The notes under the pieces are model-generated. The model searched no databases, was not told the DNA's origin, and saw only the letters and a program-made list of their open reading frames with translations. The translations under genes were made by a program, and so were the position numbers. Shown piece after piece: positions 17,101 through 23,564 of a stretch of DNA of 39,106 nt; position 1 is the first letter of the stretch; every line of letters starts with the position of its first letter. Location: positions 337,906-377,011 of the forward strand of contig NZ_BMRI01000005.1 of assembly GCF_014648555.1 (NCBI RefSeq), written 5' to 3'. This stretch comes from Kitasatospora griseola. GTDB lineage: Bacteria > Actinomycetota > Actinomycetes > Streptomycetales > Streptomycetaceae.

Positions 17101-17227
17101 GCTGCACATGCGCCACAACCGCTTGTTCGGCATCGACCGGGCCGCCGAGTCCCGCGGCTACGCCGTGCTGCGCGGCACGGCCCGCTCCCTGCTGGGCCGC
17201 CGGGCGCACGCCGATCGCCGACCGTGA
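14120..17227 (+). CDS. lanB: Full-length class I lanthipeptide dehydratase (LanB)
   Basis: A 1035-residue enzyme that dehydrates Ser/Thr of the precursor by glutamyl-tRNA-dependent glutamylation and elimination. The N-terminal glutamylation domain has the typical opening (ALFEIREPVLVRM) and YARRSGGRPTPFGLFAGVG (about residues 90-110). The C-terminal elimination (SpaB_C-type) domain begins near residue 765 (DWLFAKLYADPAAHE) and holds WFFLRYRDPEPHLRLRLHG. The length fits a complete, not split, LanB. GTG 14120 follows GAGGGG and starts the conserved region. The gene lies 153 bp after the precursor gene and 52 bp before lanC, on the same strand. Confidence 0.95.
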   Translation: MRPEQALFEIREPVLVRMASTPRTGAEALIDPDDPVPGVRRLAANPLLRQAVEVASGSLALSLQRLGEPDGAAALGRKRTVSAARTLTRYARRSGGRPTPFGLFAGVGRARFGAAAKSSPVGSGQVRVRLDGGWLHRRVLAWLAVPEVRRRVEVVLDDLSVLRDGRLLRQTDEREISVRDNALVARVRELAARPMGYAALLADLVERFPQLSAERIDTVLAGLVQHGFLLTSLTPHRIDDALLARIESAVDGAVPGAAEGLRAVRAAAAVHERDRPGEGLESWRALLREVRALDPADRAGERPPVQVDLRMPADLVLPEAVGEEVRRYAEAIWAITPEWTSLEHLRDYRERFIERYGTASAVPLGDLADPHRGLGLPPEYGGALPAHARTGPGDDADRPRRNAVAELVQQAVMSDRDLVLDDADVARLADAAGHTPGSTRPPRTLELCFQLLADSTAALDRGEFLLLGSPHIGSWTAGATAGRFAELAGLTEGLAALAAGPDESAENAALPVQVELAPRDPRSLNIVQVPQLLPHRLPIGVPADRGDPHCLDWRTLLVAAGEDGLRLLHPETGRPVVPVFPHMLALDGQAPPVARFLSDLAAARPRVWSGWDWAGLDTLPYLPAVRYGRVLTTPRRWLPGRRLRDAARTAGPAAWAEGLREWRERYRVPDRLQIASNDRMFPIDLRESWDTELLRAELTAPEPRFQLFEDLTADGAGLGWNHGHSTEIVVPLFRTPAPEPAADTRPPLARPALRTAPTDIHLPGEDWLFAKLYADPAAHETLLADHLPRLLVDLDGDIDRWFFLRYRDPEPHLRLRLHGDPAALAGRVLPTLGRHVRKLIDTGALRTMALDVYRPETDRYLGPDALQDAEELFLTDSQSAIVQLQARRAGAAAVPDEVLAAVGHAVLLDSLGDWDWCDWADRLFDKTADHQVYQRHRALTDRLIRPGDAARHAAELLGVPALATLWTESAAPRAFGRRLFAAPEADRDEALMSLLHMRHNRLFGIDRAAESRGYAVLRGTARSLLGRRAHADRRP

Positions 17228-17279
17228 CGTCGCGTCACCCCAGTTCCACCGCCCGCCCCTTCACCACCCGGAGCCCCCG

Positions 17280-18620
17280 ATGACCGTCACCGAACCCACC
17301 GCAAGGACGTCGTCCGAGCTGCGCGAGGCGGCCGGGGAGGTGTCCGACCGGATTCTCGACCGGTTGGCCGACCCCGCCGCGACCATGGCCGCCACCCGGA
17401 TTCCGGCCGAGGCCGCCGAGGACGGCGTGGCGGAGGGGGTGTGGGTCGAGCTGACGCTCGGCAGCGGCAGTCCGGGCCTGTCGCTGGCGTTCAGCGGCGG
17501 CGCCCGGCCGCGCGCCGACCGGGTGGCGCGGGCGCACGGCTGGCTCGCCGTCGGCACCCGGGCCGCCGCCGACGGCGACACCACGCCCAGCGGGATCTTC
17601 AAGGGCCCGGGGGCACTGGCGTTCGCCGTGCTGGTCGCCAACCGGGCCACCGGCGGCTACACCACCGCCCTGCACCGATTGGACGCCTACCAGCGGCAGT
17701 TGGTGCACACCGCGCTGCCCGCCGTGCCGGACGGGCCGCTGGCCACCATCGGCCACTACGAGGTGGTGCGCGGCATGACCGGCGTCGGCCGGTACCTGCT
17801 GGCCCGCGCCGAGACCTGCGGCGAGGAGCTGGAGAGCGTCCTCGGCTACCTGATCGAGCTGGCCCGCGGCGAGACCGAGCACCGCGGGGTGCGCGTCCCG
17901 CGCTGGTGGGCGCTGGACGCGCCGCGGATCGGCTCCGAGCACCTGATGCCCGACGGCCACCTCAACCTGGGCCTGTCGCACGGCGTCGCAGGCCCGCTGA
18001 TGCTGCTCGCGCTGGCCTGGCGGGACGGCATCCGGCTGCCCGGCCACCAGGAGGCGATGGAGAGCGCCGCCGGGCTGCTGCTGCACTGGGCGGTGCGCGA
18101 CGAGCACGGCCCGTACTGGCCGGGCTACCTGGACCTCGACGAGTACCTGGCCGGCCCGGAGGCCTGGGCGAAGCCCGCCGGTTGGCCGTCCTGGTGCTAC
18201 GGGGCGCCCGGCGTCTCGCGCGCCCTGCAGGTGGCCGGCGCGGTGCTGGACCGCCCCGACTGGACGGCGGTCGCCCGCGACTCGGTGGAGCGGCTGCTCG
18301 CCGTCCCGCTCGACGACTGGGGCATCACCGACCACGCGCTGTGCCACGGCTGGGCCGGCGCACTGCACCAACTCGGCCGTCTGAACGAGCACTTCGAGGA
18401 CCCGCGGATCGAGCGGCGACGCGACCTGATCGCCGCCCGGCTGATCGACGCGTTCGACCCGGCCGCCCCGTTCGGCCTGCGCTTCTCCATGACCGCCGAG
18501 CCGTTCGCCTCCGACGTCTCCGGCTACCTGGACGGCGCCTCCGGCGTCGCGCTCGCCCTCGACTCGTACGCGTCGGGCGGCACCCCGCACGACTGGGACA
18601 TGCCGCTGCTGCTCGCCTGA
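17280..18620 (+). CDS. lanC: Class I lanthionine synthetase C-family cyclase (LanC)
   Basis: A 446-residue zinc enzyme that adds cysteine thiols to dehydrated residues to form lanthionine rings. It has the toroid landmarks: LSHGVAGPL (His about 233), SWCYGAPG (zinc Cys about 306) and ALCHGWAG (zinc Cys-His about 355-356). All three expected zinc ligands are present, so it should be active. ATG 17280 is preceded by GGAG at seven bases. It is the last gene of the plus-strand lanthipeptide unit and ends at a strong hairpin. No transporter, leader protease or immunity gene follows. Confidence 0.95.
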   Translation: MTVTEPTARTSSELREAAGEVSDRILDRLADPAATMAATRIPAEAAEDGVAEGVWVELTLGSGSPGLSLAFSGGARPRADRVARAHGWLAVGTRAAADGDTTPSGIFKGPGALAFAVLVANRATGGYTTALHRLDAYQRQLVHTALPAVPDGPLATIGHYEVVRGMTGVGRYLLARAETCGEELESVLGYLIELARGETEHRGVRVPRWWALDAPRIGSEHLMPDGHLNLGLSHGVAGPLMLLALAWRDGIRLPGHQEAMESAAGLLLHWAVRDEHGPYWPGYLDLDEYLAGPEAWAKPAGWPSWCYGAPGVSRALQVAGAVLDRPDWTAVARDSVERLLAVPLDDWGITDHALCHGWAGALHQLGRLNEHFEDPRIERRRDLIAARLIDAFDPAAPFGLRFSMTAEPFASDVSGYLDGASGVALALDSYASGGTPHDWDMPLLLA

Positions 18621-18636
18621 ACCTCCCGACAACGGG

Positions 18637-18678
18637 GCCGGCCCCCGGCCGTGGCGGGTGCCACGGCCGGGGGCCGGC
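18637..18678. terminator. Very strong bidirectional terminator
   Basis: A perfect 19-bp stem (18637-18655 with 18660-18678) around a GGGT loop. It lies between the convergent stops of lanC (18620) and the CHAP-protein gene (18695), so it can end transcripts from both sides. Confidence 0.88.
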
Positions 18679-18694
18679 GGGTTGTGGTGGGGCA

Positions 18695-20488
18695 TCAGGC
18701 GTTGGGCAGGGAGGCGGTGAGAGCGGTCGGGACGCGGACCACGTCCAGGAAGGAGTAGCCGCCGTCGCCGAACTCGCTCGTGGCCATCGGGCGCTTGTGG
18801 CCGTTGTTGACGACCTGCCAGACGGTGGTGTTGTCGGGCGACAGGAGCATGGTGCCGTCGGACGGGGCGGCCTTGGCGGCCGCGGTGGCCTCCCAGGCGC
18901 CGGGGACGCCGCGCAGCGGCTGCTGGTCGTAGCCGAGCGCGGTGAAGTCGGCGCCGCTGAGCGCGACGGCCTTGCCACCGGCCATCACGTAGCGGGTGGC
19001 CTCCTGTCCGCTGGCATTGGTGATGACCGTGCCGTTGGCCAGCGGCTTGGCGACGATCCAGGCCAGCCAGCGCTCCGGGGCGCCGGTGGTCGCGCGGTTG
19101 GCCCAGACGTCGTTGTACTCGGGGACGGTCAGCGGCAGGGCGGAGCCGTTGGCGGTGACGTACACCGACGGGTCGGCGCCCGATTCGCCCTTCAGCAGCA
19201 CTCCGTCGGCGGGCTTGGCCGCGGCCGCCCGGCCCAGCCAGGCGCCGGGGACGCCCATCAGCGGGCGGTCGTTGTAGCCGTCGTTGTCCCACTCGGTGCC
19301 GGAGATGGCGGCGGCCGCGCCGCCGACCATCACGTAGCGGCTGTTGTCGGCGCCGTGCTGGTCCATCACCACGGTCCCGTCCGGCACCGGCTTGGCGGCG
19401 GCCGCCTTCAGCCAGGCGGCCGGAACGCCGACCGAGTGGCGGGCGGCGTAGTTGTCGTTGTCCCACTCGGCGCCGGTGATCGGCAGCGCGGCGCCGCCGA
19501 CCATCACGTAGCGGCTGTTGTCGGCGCCCGACTGGTCCAGCACGACCACGCCGGTGCCCAGGGTGCGCTGCGTGGCGTCGCGCAGCCAGGAAGTGGGGAC
19601 GCCCATCTGCGGCTTGGTGCTGTAGCCGCCCGAGACCCAGTCGTCGCCGCCGATGTTCAGGGCGACGCCGTCGACGACCACGTAGCGGGAGTTGTCGGTA
19701 CCGGACTGGTCCATCACTACGGTTCCGTTCGGCGGGACGGCGGGCAGCGCGTTGAACGCGGCGTCGCCGACGGTGACGATCTTGCTGAGGTCGTAGTGGT
19801 CGGCGTCCACGTCGGAACCCTGGATCGCCAGGCCGGCGCCGCCCACGATCACCTTGACGGTCGGGTTGGAGGCGGACTTCACCAGGGTGCCGGCCGGCAG
19901 GTTGGAGGGGTTGCTGGTGGTGCCGTTGAAGATCGGGGAGATGAAGCCGCTGATCCGCTGGCCGGTGGACGACGTGCTTCCGATCCCGGCGTTGTTGATG
20001 GTGTAGGTGGTGACGCTGTTGCTCTGGTTGCCGCCGACCACGGTGATCGAGCTGCCGTTGACCGCCGTCACCAGGTTCACGTGCCGGGCCCAGTCGATGG
20101 AGGCGTCGTAGTCCCACACGATCGCGTCGCCGACCTGCGGAGTCCGGTGCAGGGTGCCGTGTCGGACGCCGTAGTCGTAGAAGGTGGCGGCGGAGGCGGT
20201 CAGTTCCTTGACGAAGGCGACGTCGTTGCGGCCCCAGACCCAGGACGCGAAGTCGGAGCACCAGGACTCGTGCTTGTGGCCCGCTCCGTCGCAGGAGTTG
20301 CCCATCCCGCTCGGGGGGACGTACCCGTAGCCGCCGAGCGTGCACGGGCCGTTCCCGAGCTGGCTGTTCGCCGTGGCGGCGATGCCGGCCGCGTCGGCGT
20401 GCGCCGTGCCGGCCGCGAGGGTGGTCAGGGCGCCGGCCGCGACCATGGCGGCCAGACCGGCCTTACCGAACTTGTGTGCGATTCGCAT
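18695..20488 (-). CDS. Secreted CHAP-domain protein with C-terminal repeats
   Basis: A 597-residue exported protein. A Sec signal peptide (residues 1-31, cleavage after AHA-DA) is followed by a CHAP cysteine-peptidase/amidase domain: catalytic Cys77 in SWCSDFASWVWG and His136 in ARHVNLV. This fold usually cuts peptidoglycan peptide bonds. From about residue 190 come six or so repeats of about 65-70 residues, each with a GTVVMDQSGxDNSRYVxVxG strand pair and a GVPxAWL segment; I read them as a substrate- or wall-binding array. ATG 20488 is preceded by GAGGAG. The long frame upstream to 21025 is a shadow of the next gene. It is last of three same-strand secreted-protein genes. Confidence 0.9.
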   Translation of the reverse strand: MRIAHKFGKAGLAAMVAAGALTTLAAGTAHADAAGIAATANSQLGNGPCTLGGYGYVPPSGMGNSCDGAGHKHESWCSDFASWVWGRNDVAFVKELTASAATFYDYGVRHGTLHRTPQVGDAIVWDYDASIDWARHVNLVTAVNGSSITVVGGNQSNSVTTYTINNAGIGSTSSTGQRISGFISPIFNGTTSNPSNLPAGTLVKSASNPTVKVIVGGAGLAIQGSDVDADHYDLSKIVTVGDAAFNALPAVPPNGTVVMDQSGTDNSRYVVVDGVALNIGGDDWVSGGYSTKPQMGVPTSWLRDATQRTLGTGVVVLDQSGADNSRYVMVGGAALPITGAEWDNDNYAARHSVGVPAAWLKAAAAKPVPDGTVVMDQHGADNSRYVMVGGAAAAISGTEWDNDGYNDRPLMGVPGAWLGRAAAAKPADGVLLKGESGADPSVYVTANGSALPLTVPEYNDVWANRATTGAPERWLAWIVAKPLANGTVITNASGQEATRYVMAGGKAVALSGADFTALGYDQQPLRGVPGAWEATAAAKAAPSDGTMLLSPDNTTVWQVVNNGHKRPMATSEFGDGGYSFLDVVRVPTALTASLPNA

Positions 20489-20601
20489 GGTGTGGAACTC
20501 CTCGGAATGTGGACGCCCGGAGGGCCGTCCGAAACTGGTGGGGCGAACATTTGGGGGCTGGGCCGGGGCGGGCCGTGGGGCCGGCCGCCGCCGGGGGTGA
20601 G

Positions 20602-22704
20602 TCAGAGCGTGGTGGCGAGCACCTGGGTGGAGCCGTCGGGCATCGCGGCGACCGCCACCCGCTGGGCCGGGAAGGTCGCGGCGCCGTCGTGGCCCGCCAT
20701 CGCCTGGAAGGCCGTCCAGTTGGCGTCCGCGAGCCGCACCCGGGAGTACGCCCGGTGGTCGCTGCCGATCGCCAGCACCTGCGAAGTCCCGTTCGGCAGA
20801 CCGGCGATGGCTACCTCGAAGGCCTGCATGTTCGACGTGCCGACGCCGTCCAGCGGCGCGAAGCCCGCCCAACCCGCGTTGGCCAGACGGATGTTGTGGT
20901 AGACGTTGCCGTCGCTGCCGATCGCCGCCACCTGCGCGCTGCCGTCCGGCATCCCGGCGATCGCCACCTTGAAGGCCTGCATGGTCGACGTACCGACACC
21001 GGCGAGCGGCGCGAACCCGGTCCAACTGCCGTTGGTCAGACGGGTCTCGTGGTAGACATTGCCGTCACTGCCGATCGCCACCACCTGCGCACTGCCGTCC
21101 GGCATCGCCGCGATGGCCACTTCCCGGGCCTGCATGGTGGAGGTGCCGACCCCGGCCAGCGGCGCGAAGCCGGTCCAACTGCCGTTGGTCAGACGGGTCT
21201 CGTGGTAGACGTTGCCGTCACTGCCGATCGCCACCACCTGCGCACTGCCGTCCGGCATCCCGGCGATCGCCACCTTGAAGGCCTGCATGTTCGACGTACC
21301 GACACCGGCGAGCGGCGCGAACCCGGTCCAACTGCCGTTGGTCAGACGGCTCTCGTGGTAGACGTTGCCGTCACTGCCGATACCGACCACCTGCGAGGTG
21401 CCGTCCGGCATCCCGGTGATGGCGCTCTCACGGGCCAGCATGGTCGGGGTGCCCACTCCGGCGAGCGGCGCGAAGCCGTCCCAACTCCCGTTCGCGGAAC
21501 GGATGTCGTGGTAGAGCACACCGGCCGGCACAACGGGTTCCTGGGCCACCTGGACGTCCAGGTAGTCGGCGTCGATCTCCAACGAGTAGCCGTGGTAGCT
21601 CTCGGTGACGTTGCCCGAGTACTGGTGCACCCGCTGGTGGCCGGCCCAGTACGAGGCGGGAAACGCCGAATCGTTGGTGTCGGCAGAGCGGTTCCAGCGG
21701 GCGAAGAACACCACGTCGGGCATGGTGGAGGAGGAGACGTGGTTCGCCAGGTCGGCGATGCCGCTGTCCGAGCTGCTGTAGATGGCGGAGAGGTAGCCGC
21801 GGGCGTGCAGCCGCTCGGTCCAGGCCGACTCGAAGGCCAGCACCTTGCTGCTGTAGCTCGGGGAGTACGCCTCCATGTCGTAGTAGAGGACGCTGCCCGG
21901 GCCGAAGCCGAGGGCGACCGCGTTGTTGATCGCGTCGTCGGCGGCGGCCGCGCCCTGGCCGACCGGGGAACTGATGCCGGCGGCCTGCGGGCCCACGTAC
22001 AGCGGCATGAAGTGCCAGCCTGCGGCGGCCTGTTGACTCACCCAGCCGGGGGTCAGGTTGGGCTGGGCGCAGCCCCGGTTGGAGCCGCCGATGTAGATGC
22101 CGACGGCGCGGTACGGCGAGTCGGCCATCCATCCCGCCATCAGGGAACTGCTGGGAGCGGCGCAGGCGTCGAAGCCCTTACCCGTGTAGTTCGTGCTGGT
22201 CGCCGGAACGGCCGCGGTCGTCAGCGCCCTGGCCCCGAGGGCGGCGGCCTTGGCGGGCGCCTTCGCGGGGATCGCGGCGCCGGTCAGGATGCCGGTGACC
22301 AGCGCCTGGTCGGTGTCGTAGGCGGCGGTGATCCGCACCGTCCCGTCGGCGGCGGCGATCTCCCGTCCGGTGTCGTTGACGGTGGTGCCGACCGGCTCGC
22401 CGGCGGCCGGCTGGACCAGCAGCGCCTCGGTGCGGCCGATCACGTGGGACGGGCAGTCCTGGTCGGCGCCGGGGGTGCCGAGGTAGAGGGCGTGCTGGTC
22501 GAAGCGGACGCAGGTGCTGGGGTCGGCGGACAGGTCGATCACCGGCCAGTCGGCGGGGATCGAGAACGTCCGGCCCAGGTAGTCGACGTTCTTGGTGGCA
22601 CCGTCGCTCGCTCCCGCCGCGAACGCGGGGACGGTTCCGAGGGCGGTGGCGGCCAGGGCCAGGGCGGTGGCCGCGGTGGCCAGGGCTCGACGGTGCGGTT
22701 TCAC
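20602..22704 (-). CDS. Secreted DUF1906 (glycoside-hydrolase-like) protein with 51-residue repeats
   Basis: A 700-residue exported protein. GTG 22704 is preferred because AAGGAG lies eight bases upstream; the in-frame ATG 22731 would add nine residues that include the ribosome-binding-site sequence. A signal peptide runs to about residue 30 (AFAAG). The DUF1906 TIM-barrel-like domain spans about 178-385 (GFDACAAPS, YRAVGIYIGGSNRGC, YYDMEAYS, WAGHQRVHQYS). The C-terminus consists of about six repeats of 51 residues (SDGNVYHETRLTNGSW, FAPLAGVGT), probably beta-propeller or lectin blades. DUF1906 proteins are thought to act on cell-wall or polysaccharide material, but the reaction is not established. 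Confidence 0.9.
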   Translation of the reverse strand: MKPHRRALATAATALALAATALGTVPAFAAGASDGATKNVDYLGRTFSIPADWPVIDLSADPSTCVRFDQHALYLGTPGADQDCPSHVIGRTEALLVQPAAGEPVGTTVNDTGREIAAADGTVRITAAYDTDQALVTGILTGAAIPAKAPAKAAALGARALTTAAVPATSTNYTGKGFDACAAPSSSLMAGWMADSPYRAVGIYIGGSNRGCAQPNLTPGWVSQQAAAGWHFMPLYVGPQAAGISSPVGQGAAAADDAINNAVALGFGPGSVLYYDMEAYSPSYSSKVLAFESAWTERLHARGYLSAIYSSSDSGIADLANHVSSSTMPDVVFFARWNRSADTNDSAFPASYWAGHQRVHQYSGNVTESYHGYSLEIDADYLDVQVAQEPVVPAGVLYHDIRSANGSWDGFAPLAGVGTPTMLARESAITGMPDGTSQVVGIGSDGNVYHESRLTNGSWTGFAPLAGVGTSNMQAFKVAIAGMPDGSAQVVAIGSDGNVYHETRLTNGSWTGFAPLAGVGTSTMQAREVAIAAMPDGSAQVVAIGSDGNVYHETRLTNGSWTGFAPLAGVGTSTMQAFKVAIAGMPDGSAQVAAIGSDGNVYHNIRLANAGWAGFAPLDGVGTSNMQAFEVAIAGLPNGTSQVLAIGSDHRAYSRVRLADANWTAFQAMAGHDGAATFPAQRVAVAAMPDGSTQVLATTL
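20620..21525 (-). repeat. Near-identical 153-bp tandem repeats inside the DUF1906 gene
   Basis: The 16-mer GCCGTTGGTCAGACGG recurs at 21028, 21181 and 21334, exactly 153 bp apart, with long identical stretches around it. The outer copies are more diverged. The period equals 51 codons. Confidence 0.85.
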
Positions 22705-22818
22705 GGGACAGCTCCTTCTCGATTTCGGCATGGCGGTGCCGACCCGCCGACGGCGTGCGAACTGCCGTGCGAGTGCTGGTCGGTGTGGGTTCTCGGTGGG
22801 GTGGTTCGGCCGGGTCGG

Positions 22819-23370
22819 TCAGCGCGCCGCGCGAACCGGCCGGAAATCGCCCTGGCCCGCGAAGTACGGGTAGGGGATGGTGCGGTGCTGCACGCCCGCC
22901 GCGGTGAACTCGTAGCCCAGGTAGGAGGTGTGCGCGTCGTCGGCCCAGTGGTCGAAGACCACCGCGTGGCCGAAGCCCGCCGGGTTCAGCAGTCCGTCGC
23001 CGGGGGCCAGGTCGTCACGGCCGGCGAGCGGCGTCACCGACCCGGTGGAGAGGAGCTCGGACGGCTCCATCGACTCGGTCAGGTGCCAGGCCATCGCCGC
23101 GTAGCCGCCCGCGTCGGTCCGGTACCCGCCGAAGCTGCCCATCGGGGAGCAGGCCAGGCCCGCTCCGACCCAGCCCTGCGCCCGGACCAGCGGGTCGGAC
23201 GGCGCCGGGGCGAACTCGTTGCCGAACACGCCGACCCGCGGCATCGCGCCGGACGGGTGGCAGCTGTCGTTGCTGTCGGCGTGGGCCGGCGCCGCGGTCA
23301 TCAGGACCGCCGACACCCCCGCGGTGAGCAGTGCGGCGACGGTACGACGAGCGGTGTTCGAGCGAGTCAC
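22819..23370 (-). CDS. Small secreted protein, possible NlpC/P60- or CHAP-like fold
   Basis: A 183-residue exported protein. GTG 23370 follows GGGAGA at seven bases and begins a signal peptide that ends near residue 32 (APAHA-DS); the frame upstream to 23598 has no start signal. The mature part contains WVGAGLACSPMGSF and DLAPGDGLLN then FGHAVVFDHW, an arrangement reminiscent of papain-like amidases, in which a Cys is followed by a GH-V strand. A WCxxF-type catalytic Cys is not obvious, so activity is uncertain. It is first of the three minus-strand secreted genes and divergent from the SARP regulator. Confidence 0.75.
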   Translation of the reverse strand: MTRSNTARRTVAALLTAGVSAVLMTAAPAHADSNDSCHPSGAMPRVGVFGNEFAPAPSDPLVRAQGWVGAGLACSPMGSFGGYRTDAGGYAAMAWHLTESMEPSELLSTGSVTPLAGRDDLAPGDGLLNPAGFGHAVVFDHWADDAHTSYLGYEFTAAGVQHRTIPYPYFAGQGDFRPVRAAR

Positions 23371-23564
23371 GGCAGTCTCCCTGGGCTCTTCCGGTCGGCC
23401 GGCCGCCCCACGGTGAGGCAAAGCCGTCATTTCTGACTTTCCGCCAGCTGGCTTCACCTGCCGACATGAAAGAGCTTGGTTCACGCACATAATCCGCCGA
23501 TAACATCGACCTAACGCGTCCCGTGGGGCCGTTGGGGGGTCGCAACGGACGTGGGGGTGGAACC

